Positions 36,511 to 50,410 are shown, numbered from the stretch's first letter. The stretch: DNA of 64,000 nucleotides from Gnetum montanum (GCA_015680685.1 MNCI01026430.1:89787-153786); one strand, 5' to 3'. Translations and numbers: made by a program. Notes: a model not told the origin generated them from the sequence alone.

Positions 36511-36714
36511 AATGGTTGATAGCTAACTTAGGAAGAAGCACATTATGCGTGGAACCAACTAAGAGCCTAACATGTTCTTATGTTGAAAACATGGATGAAC
36601 TTGGGCAAGTTCATCACAAACTCTCTAATGATGAAGATGATGATACCTATTGGAGAGAGTTGGAAATCCCTAATAACTTCAAGTAAGATCCCCTAGAGTT
36701 AAAAACTTTATCAA

Positions 36715-38205
36715 CCAGCATGGAGTATGCATTCTTAAACAATGGTAAGCTAGTCATAATTAATGTCAAACTTGCTCTTGAACAAAAAAAAAAGCTGTTA
36801 AAGGTGGTTAACAAATGGCCAACAGCCTTTGCTTGGTCATATCTTGAGCTAACTAGAATTGATCTAAGGATATGCCAACATTGCATTTACATCAACCTAG
36901 CCATGAAACCAAGGAGATAGTTGTAGAGATGGCTAAACCCCAAATTAAAGTAGATCATTAAGGAGGATATAGAACAACTCCTCAAGGTGGGGTTCATCTA
37001 TCCCATCACGGATAGTGACTGGGTCAGCCCACTCGTAATTATGCCAAAGAAAGATGGTAAGTGGTGGGTCTACATCAACTTCACGCTATTGAACATGGCA
37101 ACATTTAAAGATCATTTTCCATTACCATTTGTGGACCAAGTGTTGGACACTATCTTTGGGCATTGCTATTATAGCTTCTTGGATGGTTATAGTGGCTATA
37201 ATGAAATCCAAACTACGCTAGAAGATTAGGTGTAGACAACATTCACGAGTTCCTAGGGGACTTTTGCATATTGTAAGATGCCATTCGGTCTAAGCAATGC
37301 CCTTGCAACATTTTAATGCCTAGTCCTTAGCATCTTCCAGTAGCAAATCAATAGTGGTGTGGAGTCTTCATGATGACTTCTCCACCTATGAAGCTACATT
37401 TGACCAAGCCTTGGAAAACCTTGAGTAAGTACTGAAAAGATGTGTAGAAAAAAATTTGTAGCTCAACTCACAAAAGAGTTATCTCATGGTCTAGGAAGGC
37501 ATTGTATCAGGGCACAAAATTTCACAAGAAGGAATTGAGGTAGACTTAGAGAAGATAAGGGTCATCCAAGAAATAACATGCCAACTAGAGACAGTTAAAG
37601 ATATTAGATCATTCCTTAGACATATTAGCTACTATTGGAGATTCATAGAGAATTTCTCTAAGATTGCAAAGCTGTTGGTCAAGCTGACGAAGAAAGATGC
37701 TCCATACATTTGTACCAAGGAATGTGAACATGCATCCCAATAGTTGAAGGAAAAACTCATAGAAACTTCAATTCTACGGGCAGCAGATTGGTTCAAACCA
37801 TTTCACATAATGATGGACACATCTAATTATGCTTTGGGAGTGGTGCTTACATAATTGGATGATAAAAAATTCCATATTACATCCACTATGCAAGCTAAAG
37901 CATTGTAGGTGCACAACTAAATTACACCACCATGGAAAAAGAACTAATGGCAGTGGTGTATGCTCTTAAAAAGTTTAGGTACCATGTGCTTGGTTATAAG
38001 GTATTTGTATACATGAGCCACAGTGTCATCCACTTCCTAATGAATAAGTTGAACGTGAGCCCTTGTATCATATGGTGGCTCGTGATCTTGCAGGAATTCA
38101 ATCTCATGATGGTAGATCGAAAAGGGACTGAGAATGTGGTTGCTGACCACCTCTCTCGGTTAAGATGGGATAACAAAGAGGAGGAGAGCCCAATCTTTGA
38201 TTAGT
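36715..38205 (+). pseudogene. pol: Reverse transcriptase and RNase H of element D
   Basis: MEYAFLNNGKLVI start (36720-36920 open); IYPITDSDWVSPLVIMPKKDG at 36993-37055; HFPLPFVDQVLD and FLDGYSGYNEI near 37110-37210. The FMDD box has lost one base: ATG at 37370-37372 is followed directly by AT-GAC, shifting the frame at the catalytic site. RNase H is open at 37932-38204, with the usual Thr-Asp-His changed to Met-Ser-His. Confidence 0.85.
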
Positions 38206-39515
38206 TTCTAGACAAACTCCTCTTTATAGGATTAATAAATGACCAAGGACCCACAGAAATAAAATGGTATGATGGCATCCTCACTTACGTTCTTACTTAG
38301 GCACTGCCACAATACTAGGACTTTAGGAAGAAGCAATAGTTTCTTCATTGGATCAAATACTTCATGAAAATCAATGGACACCTCTACAAGGTATGTGCTG
38401 ATGGCATGATTCGTTGGTATGTCCCTAATGAAGATTAATTACGTGTTCTCTAGGATGCTCACGAAGGACCTTGTAGAGGCCACTATGTAGGGAGATGTAT
38501 GACCATAAAAATCTTGATGGCAGGATACTATTGGCCTACATATTCAGGGATGCCCACTAGTTTGTTAAATCTTGTGAATGTTGTCAATGAGATGGTGGGA
38601 TGACTACTCGGATGGAAGGTCCTCAATAGTGGATTCAACCACTAGAGCCCTTTGACATATGGGGCATTGACTTCATGGGTTCCATCACACCCATGTCCAA
38701 TGGAAAGGTGTATATCATCATAGTAGTTGACTATTGCACAAAATGGGTAGAAGCAGCAGTTGTTACTGACTGTACATCATCCATTACTGCTAGATTTATA
38801 CAACAAAATGTTGTAAATAGGTTTGGGGTGCCATGTGCATTAATTTCTAACAATGGAACTCATTTCACAAGTGCCACTTTTAGAAAACTAATGCAACGCT
38901 TGGGGGTTAAACATAAATTAACAACACCCTATCAGCTTTAAGCCAATTGTCAAGCAAAGATAACCAATAGGGGGATTATAAAGATCATAACAAGGACCAT
39001 TAGTAAATATAGGAAAGATTAGAGTAGAAAAGTTAACGATGCCCTATAGACCTATCGCTCAACATGGAAACTTCCTATTGGCTACTGTCCCTACAAGCTA
39101 GTGTATGGAAAACTTCCAAAACTTCCAATTCAATTCAAGCTCTGTACACTCTCAACAGCTTGTGATCTAAATCTTTGCCTAAGTCTAGCACAACAAGAAA
39201 GATTGATCAACCTCAACGTGCTAGATGAAAATTGATTGATGGCCCTATCTTCAAATGAGGTGCACAAGGCATTTAATAAGCAACATCATGACCTCAAAAT
39301 ATGGAAAGTGAAATTTCAACTAGGAGATAAGGTTCTCTACTGGAACCCCACACATGTACCCTAGAAGACAAAGTTTCAAACATTGTGGAAAGGACATTAT
39401 ATAATTGATCAAACCTTTTCCTTTGGGACCATGTTAATCTACAAACCTGAAAGCCCAAATGGAAAGTAATTGGTCAACATCCAACAAGTGAAAGCTTTCT
39501 TCGAACCAAGATAAG
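38206..39515 (+). pseudogene. pol: Integrase of element D
   Basis: The zinc-binding region near 38455-38590, then the core, open at 38675-38941. The first Asp is present (38669-38671); the second is Asn (38849-38851); the Glu is Gly (38972-38974). A conserved C-terminal LGDKVLYW block follows near 39325-39345. Two of three catalytic residues are lost. Confidence 0.85.
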
Positions 39516-41289
39516 GTAGTACAACTACCACCTCAATGGATGGACAACCACGCTCTATTTTCTAGATCTCCTCTATTCAACATAGTTTTGGGGGAGATGG
39601 CCATCCATGTTAACCATCCACATGGCTTCTCAGTCTTTCATTTTTTGGTTTACACTTTGTTGATTTTTACACTTATCTTTGATTTTTCGTTCTATTGATT
39701 TTCTCAATTTTTGTTTTACAACATTGTTAGCATGTTTTACCTTTCTTAAGTAAGTTTACAGTTTTTCATATTTTACTTTGTTTTATTTTGTTCAAGTGTG
39801 AATTTTCATTATTTATGTTAATAAAAGTGCTTTATAACCATAGGACATAATGCCACTGTTGTTGTTTGCTAATAATGGTTGTGCTTAATGTTGTGATTGT
39901 CAATGTCTAGTTTCTATTTTTGAATTTTGATGTCTGATAACTATGACATGGTTTATTTTTCATGGAATAGGCAATGATTCCATGTCATCTGCCCATCAAT
40001 AGACTCTATGGTTTTCCTTGTTCTGGGAGCTTGAGATCCCTTCCATTAAAAGAAAATTTTAATCAATTGGTAACCTTGGTAGTTTTAAAATTGGGAAGGA
40101 TTCAAAGGTTTGTAGAGGATGTGACTTTAAGGGGACTCAATACTCTTTGTACACTTTTGCTTACTTGAGTTCTTGGGTGTTTTTCATGAACTTCTTACCA
40201 TTCCATTCTAATCACTAATAGGAATTCAAATAAAGTCTTTACATGGTGTGGTTCCCATCCAAAAATTCAAAAAAAAAAATGATGGAAACTCAAAGCACAC
40301 CCCTTAGACAAATAAATGGGCTACAAGCACTAGTTATGGGACTAGAAAGACATGTTACCCATGCTTGAAGGTCCCCTCTAAGGTCCTCTCTCTCTCACTT
40401 CCTACTTCTCTTTTTTTCTCTTTATGGAATGGTGGTTGTTTTGTGGGAATAGTCTTGTATCTTGAGTGGGTTGATCGTTCTTACAGTAGTGATGCAAAGT
40501 CATTGAAATAGGTTGGTTTTGGTTTGGACTAAGGATGGATCTTCCCAAGTCATTTTAAACACATGTTCCACAAGGGACTTCTTATGACCTCAATTTGGAA
40601 TTCCATTCCACCTCCTCAGTCATCCATCAATGCTACCATAACTCACCTCATCATTGGTTTCTATGTTATGTTCACTGTCTTAGTATGATGTGTTGGAATT
40701 CTTAGATAGATTCTTTTTAGTTGGTCCTTAACCTTTCATCATCATTAATCAACAATGGGGCCCATGGACTCCTTAGTTGGAGTTATGCAAGGGCAACAAA
40801 GGCATGTGCGTGCTATCGGGAGGATCCACTTGCATATCTCTTGGTTTGGTTAGTTAAGTCCCTTACCTTAGACATTGCTACAATCCTATCTTTCGCACAT
40901 TCCATTATGCAAACCACTTTGTGCTCTTTGAACTCTCTTTCTTTATTTTTCTTAATTTTCTCATTTTTTGGGACTTCAACATCCTCTTCTCACATTTTTA
41001 TCATGTTCATGTTTGTTTGGGCTTTCATTTGCCCCTAATTTTGTTTAAAATCTCCTTGTAATTTTCAAGTTTTAACTTGGTCAATGATGGCCAATAACTG
41101 CGTCAATGAGGCCCCATTGATGCAACTTAAAAATAGTATAAATACTACCAAACACTTTGCATATTTTACATTTGGTCCATAATGCCCAAAGAGTTTTTGC
41201 AATTTTTAGAGCCTAGAACCTTTAGGAGCCTATAACTCTTGCATTGTTTATCTGAATCACCCCATTCTTTGATCTTGCAATTACAAAAG
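39516..41289 (+). other. Post-integrase spacer of element D
   Basis: Non-coding, collinear with the spacers of C and E: T-rich start, GAGGATGTGACTTTAAGGGG (40115-40134), A-run (40268-40278), GGGAGGATCCACTTGC (40819-40834), then the promoter-like module and leader. Confidence 0.7.
41085..41145 (+). promoter_or_regulatory. Internal U3-like module with TATA (element D)
   Basis: GCGTCAATGAGGCCCCATTG (41100-41119) is close to U3 motifs of the D-type LTR; TATAAA at 41137-41142 follows at LTR-like spacing. The candidate donor is 150 bases further on. Confidence 0.55.
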
Positions 41290-41582
41290 GTAAGCTCTTA
41301 GTTGTGGGGGTAGCAAACCTCAAGGTTTTAATGGTAATTTTTTTAAAATTTTTCCTAACTTCCCCAAAGGATTAAGATATAAAATGCTATTAAATCATTA
41401 ATGTTTGAGAATTTAACCCTTCCAACAACTTTAGTAAACCAAAGATTAAATTAATAATTAAATACTTAATCCATCTAGCCAGAATCACACCTTAGCCATG
41501 TGTAATCTCTTTATGAGATAAGGTATTCCAGTCATTTTGAGTTGCATAATATTTGCTAATCTATTGTTATGTGTGATTATAG
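41290..41582 (+). other. Candidate intron before the third ORF (element D)
   Basis: Donor AAAAG|GTAAGC and acceptor GTGATTATAG, immediately before the ATG at 41583. Length 293, AT-rich, as plant introns are. Confidence 0.5.
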
Positions 41583-44412
41583 ATGGTACCTAGACCAAAG
41601 AGATTGCAGGAGGAAGGACCATTGCAACTACAAGAGAAATGACCCAAAGGAGGAAAAGGCCAACAAGAACATGGTTAAGAACAAGTTGAGGCAACCCACA
41701 CAATAGGACCTCTAAGAGATGAGGTTGAGGTGGAATCTATTCGACAGATTCCCGAAGAAGAAGCTACATCTAAACACTTGTAGTGAGGCAAGGCACTAGG
41801 CCTTATACCTAGACTAGAGGTCACACTCACACAGGCCTACCCTGACATAATTAGGAACCATGAAATTCAATGCTCAGTTCACTAAGAACTAAACGTCGGG
41901 CTATTCCTTGAAAGGGCTCCAAAAGATGTTAGAACTCAATTGCAAGCTTCTCCCATGTGGCCAATCATCACTTCTAGTGGGGAGTGATACATTGGAGAAA
42001 TGTATCTCTTTTGAAATAATAAGAAAGTAGGAGCCACTGTGAAAATTAAAGACATCCAAGTGTCCTACTCAATAGAAGCCATTAACGTAGGAACATAGTT
42101 GGCAAAGCTATCAATGCATGCCAATCTAGGAGCAAAGAAGAAGTGGACTCAGTGGTATTATGGGGTCCCACAAGGAGTTTGGCACGCTCACATTGGTGAA
42201 GCAAGTGTATTTTAAGATAGTGGCCTACCACCTCAATCCAATGGTGAGGCCCAGTAAGGTGATAACCTTCTCTGCCAGAGCATGAGTCACTCTAAGTGGG
42301 AAATTCCTAATGAACCTTCCATAACTAATCTATCTAGAGATTAAGAAGCACTTCAAGGAGAATGAATGTGGAAGGAAAACCCTACCCTTTCCTTGCTTGA
42401 TCAAGAAATTATGCAAAAGGGTAGGGATAGGCCACTACACAAATGATACATTTAGGCATGCTCTTAATGCTTCATGGGCCGAGATGATGAACGATAATAT
42501 GCTTACCACATCCATAGAAGAGGAGCAACAACAACCACCTCCACCACCTACTCATGAGCAACCACTAAAGGCCTACACTATAGTTGAGCGCATGCAAAAA
42601 ATCTGAGAGTAGCTCTTGCAATAGTAGGAGTAACAAGTAGGAACTAGTGGTGGAGATTCATCTACATATAGACCAACCATGAGTTACCTCAAGGAAGTGG
42701 CTTGTACAATTAGCCAGATGGAAGGAGGTGGATCAATGTTTGCCCAACGAATGTAGTTGCCTGCAAGGTCAAGTCTAAGTACTTAAGAGGTGATAGTGTC
42801 TTTCTCTTAGCATCATCTATTCTTAGAAATCTCTCGGAATGCCACTTCCTTTTCTGTGTGCTTGGAGGAGGATGAGGAGACAACCGTATTGGTGATGCAG
42901 CACCAAGGGCAAGAGACAATTGTGAAGATTGTTGCTAATAAAGTCACTAAGGCATTAAATGCACCTGCAACACATGTACTAGATGTTTCTACACTTAGGG
43001 ATGTGTAGACAATTGTAGGGACAATCAGTGGAAAATTGAATGTAGCCCAGCATGAAGAACTGTTGGACCAACTAGTGGGAACCGGGCAACCAATTCTAGA
43101 TATCTTTGATTTTCCAGATAGCATCACTACCATCTAGCTAGAGTTATTGAAGGTAAAGGGAAGTGCCTCATCTTAGAAGGGAAACTTGAAATAGCTCAAG
43201 CATATAATCAATGTTTGGCTATTGAAGTTGTGGAATTGCATGCCCAAATTATTGACCTTGCTCTTATTAACCCTACATTGATACAAGACAAAGCTTTTTA
43301 GCAACTTCAGGAACAACTAAATTAGGTTGAGGGAGAAATGGTAACGACAATCTTCAATCAGTTCGTAGTAGAAGCAACAACTCATTCAGTGCGAAAGGAC
43401 TTGATTAAACATGCTAGGAGAATGAAATATTGACCATAGAAAATCATCACCTATGGAATGTTAATGCACAAAAACAACAACTAGAAGAATTCATCCATCA
43501 ATAGTAGAAACAACTTGGTAGAGCAAATGCAAAATTGAGGAGATTGGTAATGGAGAATTGTAATCTCTCCATGGAGGAGGTTTGTGATTTATGCCAGAAG
43601 TCAGCCATTAAGATCGTCACCTGGAAAAATGAGGCTTTGAAATGTGAAAAAGTTAAAATTCATTACAGAGTCTAGGTTGGCCTACAGAAGGAGGTGAATG
43701 AAGGCATATCCAATTGATGAAGGCAAATGTTAATGAGGCCCTCTAGCAACTCTTGTAGGGTAGAGAAATGTGGCAACCCATTGTCAATGGGATTGATGCC
43801 TACAATAAGGCAGAAATTCACATGAAGGAGTTGCAAATTGAAGAGATGATAGAGTACATGGAGTTCTCCAATCTCTACTATGCAAACCTAGCAATATTGA
43901 CTACTGGACGATTGTGGTATGAGATTGAAAAGTAAGTGGCTAGCTCGTACTTATTGTATGAGGCCCAGTTCAAGAATCATAAAGACATCAAGTAGAAGCT
44001 TGCGGTGGCAAATGCGAAACTCAAGGTTCTCATGAGAAAATTCACTGACCAAAGATCAATCACTGAGAACTTGGCCAAAAGAATGAATGACTACTAGACA
44101 TTGCAAGACACAGTCTGAGCATTCAACATCGAGAGCAAGTAATTCATGGCTTGATTTGTCAACGTAAAAGAGCTACTTCAAGTATTGACTTGTCCTTGGG
44201 ATATTCTAGTTTGCATCGGTGAAGTTGCATGGACTATGAATGATCCCAAGAGTAAAGAAGAGAAGATTAAAGCATTACTAGATGCTTTTAGTCTTTCACT
44301 AGAAGTTGCATTAGCAGTAGGACAACCACAACCACCTTAGCCACCAATTGTGCCTAGAGCTAGAGAAGGTCTGTTGGAGCCTTAGGAGCCTCCACAGCCT
44401 GGGATCATGTGA
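41583..44412 (+). pseudogene. Third ORF of element D
   Basis: ATG at 41583 (MVPRPKRLQEEG), ending in a Pro-rich tail at TGA 44410-44412. Same order as in C: basic start; globular domain about 41960-42500 (FPCLIKKLCKRVGI, 42397-42606 open); Pro run; long Glu/Lys/Gln-rich coiled-coil-like region 43150-44120; conserved KALLDAF near 44268. About 940 codons if unbroken, with many stops. Function unknown. Confidence 0.65.
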
Positions 44413-44615
44413 TTTTCTCTTTTGTCTTCATGCCATTAGAGGATGTTCTTGTCCAATTTTTTTTATACCATGATCAATTTTATAATTTGGTTGATCCATA
44501 CACTGGGCACTCAATTTTGTTATGTTTATTTTATCTTGTTTTGTTATGCCAAGAGCTAGTCAATAATCCCATACCTTCCCAATTTTGAAAAGAACTAGAG
44601 CATAAGTTTTCATTT

Positions 44616-44628
44616 AGTCATGGGGGTA
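44616..44628 (+). other. Polypurine-tract-like site of element D
   Basis: TTAGTCATGGGGGTA ends directly before the 3' LTR. Confidence 0.7.
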
Positions 44629-45308
44629 TGATGAAATGTGGTTTGTTGCATCAATTGGGCATTGTTGACTAAGCCTTATCGACGTAGTCTGCTACATTGA
44701 CTAGGCCTCGTTGACTAGGTCTTGTACACACAATCTGTTGCATCGATGTAGCCCCATTGATGCAGTGGTCTATCCTGGCCTATAAATACATGATCACCAG
44801 CTACATTTATGGCATCAAATTTCATAGTAGTAGTAGAGCTTTTGCAATTTATTTAGTCAAAAGTTAGAATATTTTTCTTGAGTGTCCGCAGCAGGAGTCA
44901 TTAAGTCTACGAATCTTTATTTGAGCATTGTTGTACCTGAACACGACAGTGTGTGCATTAATAAAGATGAGGTTCTTGATAAACCTTGTAGGATTATGGA
45001 TGGTTTAAATGTGTCATTTATGAATTCAATATTTTTAGTTATTTATTCAATGTTTTCCAGTAATTAGGTTGATTAAGCTAATTAAGTGAGATAAGGTAAA
45101 TAGGTGAAATACATAAGTATGACTGCTTCAAACATAGCATGTATTCGCTTGGTAATCTAAGCAACATTATTGCTTGATGTGCCTAGTAGCATAGTGCTTG
45201 GTAAGCCAATAGTGGATGTGGGTTTAGGATGTGTATAGAAGGTGGGAATAGATGCTTATGTTAGGATTAGTTAGAGACTAGTTAGTTAGTTAATTTAGAT
45301 TAGTTAGA
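44629..45308 (+). mobile_element. 3' LTR of element D, truncated
   Basis: Starts TGATGAAATGTGG; TATA CCTATAAATAC at about 44779. It follows the 5' LTR up to TTTAGATTAG, then breaks into unrelated sequence, losing about 260 bases of the LTR end. Confidence 0.85.
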
Positions 45309-46131
45309 AGATAAAACTTGAAAACTTTTCTTGGGATTGTTGGCCTAGTTGGATGGGATGCAAGGGTCCTACTTAAGGCTTCCATTGAGGGTTAGTTTGC
45401 TTGTGGTGAAATAGGCTTGTTTTTCAGAGTATGATGTTTTTGCCTAGATTGATTGACATTGAAGAAGAGGGGATGAGGATTTTGAATGTCTATGAGCTAG
45501 TAATAATCTCATTACGATAGAAATTTAAGAAACAAGTGCTAGAAATTGGTTCTAAGAAAGGTTGGATTTTGGGGATGATTAAGAAACTTTACAAGAACTA
45601 GAGAGGAGAGGTATAGTTCTTCAATCTAGAATGTTGAAAGCCAATTCTTTGAAGTTGTAGAACATTTAGAATGGGTGCAAAGCTTAAGATGCCCTTTTGC
45701 TACATCATTTAAAATGATCAATGGTAGGGGAAAGGTCATCGATCTCTCATCTTAATTTGATTCTTCCTTCCAAGATCATGTTGGATTGCTCACTAGTTGA
45801 TAAGGTCTTCCCATGGATGTTCTCTGATCACAGATTAATTGTTTGTGAATGAGGGATGAGAGTTTTTCATAGAGCTTCATTTCAATTTGAGAATATGTGG
45901 CTTTCAAATGAATGCTTTTGATTTGATTGTGGTCATATATGGAGACAAGAGGCAACTAGCATAGGATCTAGAGAAATGGTGGAGAAACTCTTTGAGTTCT
46001 AGAAATTTTGGTCACAACATTGAAAATCAACTTGGCTCTCATCGATATAAGAAGCTTTGGAGAGGGAAAATCTATGATGTTGAACTAGGAAGAGAATCTT
46101 GAGTAAGTGGTTAAAAATGATAATGGCTTGG
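45309..46131 (+). mobile_element. LINE (L1-type) endonuclease fragment
   Basis: The frame at 45794-45920 reads a Ser-Asp-His motif (MFSDHRLIVCE) followed by FQFENMWLSNE, the typical end of the AP-type endonuclease of plant L1 LINEs, with stops between. The flanking bases 45309-45700 have no clear assignment. No RT or poly(A) is seen. It separates the ends of D and E. Confidence 0.55.
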
Positions 46132-47004
46132 TGATGAGTGATGAGGTACCCCTACGTCCAACCATACGAATCACAAAGCATTCACAGGTGATCTGGTCAA
46201 ATTCCATGGACTTTATAGTTTCCAATGCACTTGTCTTCTAAAAAATGAATCTTGCCCTAAGGTCGTTCGTTGTCTTCCCAATTACACTTGTGAAGTACAA
46301 AGGTATGGTTAAGTGTGATTGAGGCATATGATTTTTTCCATTTTTTCTCTTATGCTCTTTAGTGCTTGGAGAGAGAGAGAGATAAAGTAATTTAATGGCT
46401 AATCTAAATTAACTAACTGGTCCTAACATGAGCATCCAGTCCCACTTTCTGTACACATCTTGAACTCATGTATTCACTACTAGGTTACCAAGCACTATAC
46501 TATTGAACACACCAAGTAATAACATTACTGGGATTACCAAGTGAATATGTGTTACACTTGAAGCAGTCGTACTTATGTATTTAATTTATTTGGCTTATTT
46601 AGCTTAATTAGCTTAATTACTAAAAAACATTAAATAAATAATTGAAAGCATTAAATGCATGAACAAATATTTAAACTATCCAAAATGCTGCAAGGTTTAT
46701 CAAGAAGCTCATCTTTATTGTCGTACATACTATCATTCTCAGGTATAAGAATGCTTGAATGAAGATCCGTACACTCAACGACTCCTACTGTGGGCACTTA
46801 GGAAAATATTCCAACTTTCAAATGCAAAAACTGCAAGAGCTTCGCTACACTATGACTGACACATGCTATAAATATGGTTAGTGAGCACGTATTTATAGGC
46901 AAGAATAGACCTTGCATTGACGGGGCCTAGTCGACACATGAAACGATGCATCGATTGGGCCTAGTCAATAGGGCCTAGTTGACACAGTCACCCATGACTC
47001 ATCA
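46132..47004 (-). mobile_element. 3' LTR of element E
   Basis: Minus strand starts TGATGAGTCATGGGTGAC and ends at 46132. U3 has GTCGACTAGGCCC motifs; TATA CCTATAAATAC at about 46888-46898. Followed on the plus side by the reversed G tract. Confidence 0.9.
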
Positions 47005-47017
47005 TACCCCCACAACT
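47005..47017 (-). other. Polypurine-tract-like site of element E
   Basis: Reverse complement reads GTTGTGGGGGTA directly before the LTR TG. Confidence 0.7.
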
Positions 47018-47245
47018 GAATGAAAACTTGCCCTCAAGTTCTTTTAGAAAATTGGGAAGGTATGGGATTATTAACTAACACTAGACTTAACAAATTAACT
47101 TGACAAAATTAAGTACCTGAGTGTATAAACTAACACATTACAAAAATTGTAGTGTTCATAACAAAAAATTGAACACCATGACATGAGTTTTCAAAATTGG
47201 ACAACCCTTCCTTTGATGGCATGAAGTTAGTGGAGAAGGTTAAAC

Positions 47246-50100
47246 AATTCTAGGTGGTGGTGGCTCCTAAGGTTTTGAGGGACCTTCCCCAACTTCAGAC
47301 ATGTGTGGTAGTTGAGGTGGTTGTGGTTGTCGTGTTGCTACTGCAACTTCTGGTGGGAAGCAAAAGGCATCTAACAATGCTTTCACTTTTCTCCTTACTC
47401 CTAGGATCATGCATCGTCCACCTAGCTTCACCAATGTGGACAAGAACAAGCACATCCTAAGGACAAGGAATTGCTAGAAATAACTCCTTGGCATTGATGA
47501 ACTAGGTAGCAAATTGCTTGCATTTGATATCGAATGTCGAATTGTGTTCTTCAACTCATGGTAATCATTCATTCTCTTGGCTAGGTTCTTAGCAGTTGAT
47601 CGTTGATTGATGAATCATGCCCTAAGAACCTTGGGTTCAGCATTTGCTATTTCAAGATTTTGCTTGGTGTCCTTATGGTGCTTGAATTCGACCTTGTACA
47701 GTAAGTATAATCTAGCCACTTGCTTCTCAAGTTTTAACCATGGCCATCTGGCAGTCAGCATTACCAAGTTTTCATAGCAGAGATTGGTCAGTTCCATATA
47801 CTCTATCATTTATTCAATTTGCAACTCCTTTAGATGAATCTCTACTTTATTATAGGCATTTATTCTATGGATGATGGGCTGTCACACCTCTCTTCCTTGT
47901 TGGAGTTGCTGGAGGGCTTTGTTTACTTTTGCCTTATCCATTTGAATGTGCTTCTCATTAACTTTCTTCTGTAGGCCAACCTAGTTTCTATAGTGATTTT
48001 TGACTCTTTCAAATTTGAGAGCTTCATTTTTCCAAGTGACAATCTCGATAGTAGATTTCTGGTGTAAGGCTTGAACTTCCTCCATAGACAAATTTCTATT
48101 CTCTGCAACCATTTTCCTCAACTTTATGTTTACCCTAGAAAGCTTCTCTTGCTATTGATGAATGAATTCTTGCATTTGTTGTTTTTGTGCATCAACATTG
48201 CATAGGTGATGGTTTTCAGTAGTTAATGATTCATTTTCTTGGTGCATATGGACCAAGTTCTTTTGAACCGAGTAGGTTTTTGATAATGCTATGGATTGGT
48301 TGAGGATGATCATCACTGTTTCCTCCTTAGCCTGTTTTAATTGTTCCTGAAGCTACTATAAAGCTTCATCTATGGTTACTACAAGGCTAAGGAGCATGGG
48401 ATCAGCAAAATGAACATGTAATTCAACAACTTCTACTGCTAAGTGTTGATTTTGCACTTGAGCCATTTCAAGCTACCCTTCCAAAATGATGCATTTGACC
48501 TTTTCTTCTAATAGCTCTGACTGGGTGGTAGTAATGTTGTCAGGAAAATTGAAGATATTTGAAATTAGTTAACTAGTCCCCACTAGTCAGTCCAACAACT
48601 CTTCATGTTGGGTTGCACTCAATCTTTCATTGATCATGCCTATAGACATCTACACATCTTGAAGTGTAGATACATTTGGTACATATGCTGTAGGTGCATT
48701 AAGCACTTTTGCGATTCAATTAACAACAACTTCAATAGCAGTCTCTTACCCTTGGTGCTGCATCACTAATATAGTTGCCCCGTCACCCTCCTCCAAGTAC
48801 ACTAAAAAGGAGGTGGCATTCCTAGAGATTTTTGGGAATAAATGGTGTTGAGATAGAGACATTGTTACCTCTCGGGCACTGAGATTCAATCTCACAGGCA
48901 ACTGAATTTGTTGGGTAGAGAATATTGATCCACCTCTTTCCATTTGGCTAATTGTTCAAGCCACCTCATTAAGGTAACTCATCGCAGGTTAATATACAAA
49001 TGGGTCTACATCACTTATTTTTGCACGCTGCTCTTGCTCATGCAAGAGTTTCTCTTGGATTTCGTGCAAGTGTTGAATGGCTCATAGGCATTCAACATTG
49101 TTTCTTGAGTAGGTGGTGAAGGTGGTGGCTATTGCTCCCCTTCTTTAGATATGATATGTGTCTTGTCCTTCATTATTTCAAACCAAGAGGAAATGGGAGT
49201 ACACCTGATTGTGTCATTTGCATAGTTGATGATCCTTACCCTTTTGTAAAGTTTTTGGATGAGGCATGGGAAAGGCAAGGTTTTCCTTCCATGTTCATTC
49301 TCTTTGAAGCAGTTCTTGATTGCTAAGTAGAGTAATTGTGGAAGGTTCATCAAAAATATTCCACGTAGAGTGGCATATGCATAGGCAGAAAAGGCAGTCA
49401 CCTTGTTGGGCCTCATCATCAGATTGAGGTAATAGGCTACTCTTTTAAAATATACACATTCTATCAATGTGAGTGCACCAAATTCCTTACGGTTGACCCC
49501 ATAACATTGCTGGGTCAATTCCTTTTTAGCCTTCAGGTCAGCTTGTGTTGACAACTTTGCCAATTATGTCCTTATGTCAGGAAACCTAAAAACTTATGCA
49601 ATAACATCAGCTGAGTAGGACACCTAAATGTCCTTGATCTTTACTATGGAGCCTGCCCTTCTATTATTCCAAAAGAGGTATGTCTGTCCCATGTACCAGT
49701 TCCCACTGGAAGTGATGATTGGTCACATGGGAGAGGTTTGCAATTGTGTTCTCACTTCTATTAGAGCATGTTTTAGAAATGGCCTGAAGTTCAATTCCTA
49801 GAGAACTGAGTGTTGGAATTCATGAGGCCTGATGATGTTAAGGCAGGCTTGTGTTAGTGTGAATTGTAGCCTTGGTATGGATCTTGGTGCTTCCCCACAC
49901 TGTGATTATTTTGTTTCAACTTCTTCTTCGGGAATCTATCAAATAGATTCCACTTTTGGCTCTTCTTGAAGAGGTCCAGTTGCATGGGTTTCTTCTGGTT
50001 GTTCTTGGAACTATTATTGTTGGCCCCTTTGAGCCTTGGGTCATTTCTCCCTTGGTTGTGATGGTCCTCCCTCTTGCAATCGTTTCAGTCTTGGCACCAT
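47246..50100 (-). pseudogene. Third ORF of element E
   Basis: ATG at 50100-50098 (MVPRLKRLQEGG). The globular domain is open at 49563-49129 (QQCYGVNRKEFGALTL; RKTLPFPCLIQKLYKR). Coiled-coil-like Glu/Lys/Gln-rich stretches follow to 47600, then a Pro-rich tail in the frame 47455-47267 (KALLDAFCFPPEV). Collinear with C and D. Length near 950 codons. Conservation of the domain in three copies, more than of the linker, argues for past selection. Function unknown. Confidence 0.7.
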
Positions 50101-50410
50101 TTGTAATCACAACATGACCATAGGTTAGCAAGTGTTATGTAACATAAAACAATTTGGAATTACTTCTATCCTTGGGATAGTTACACTTGGCTAAGTTGTG
50201 ATTATGGTTGATTTAATTAATTTTAATCATTTTTTATTTGTATTTTAATGTTAATAAGTCATTCTGGAAGGCTTTGGAAGGGTTAACTCTCAAGAATTGA
50301 TGGTTTCATATTAGGGTATTTTTTATCCCCTTTGGGGAAAATAGATTTTTTTTTTTGAAAAATTTCATCAAAAACCTTAAGGTTTGTGGCCCCCATGGTC
50401 AAAAGCTTAC
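50101..50410 (-). other. Candidate intron before the third ORF (element E)
   Basis: Donor GAAG|GTAAGC at 50414-50405; the acceptor place next to the ATG reads TTACAA, so the final AG is changed to AA. Length 310. Confidence 0.45.

Larger units (their letters stand above)
32415..45308 (+). mobile_element. Element D: nearly complete Ty3/gypsy (family III)
   Basis: 5' LTR, PBS, gag, PR, RT, RH, IN, spacer with promoter-like module, third ORF, G tract and the first 680 bases of the 3' LTR. The rest of the 3' LTR is missing, so no target duplication can be scored (left flank ATATG). Same family as E on the other strand. Confidence 0.9.
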
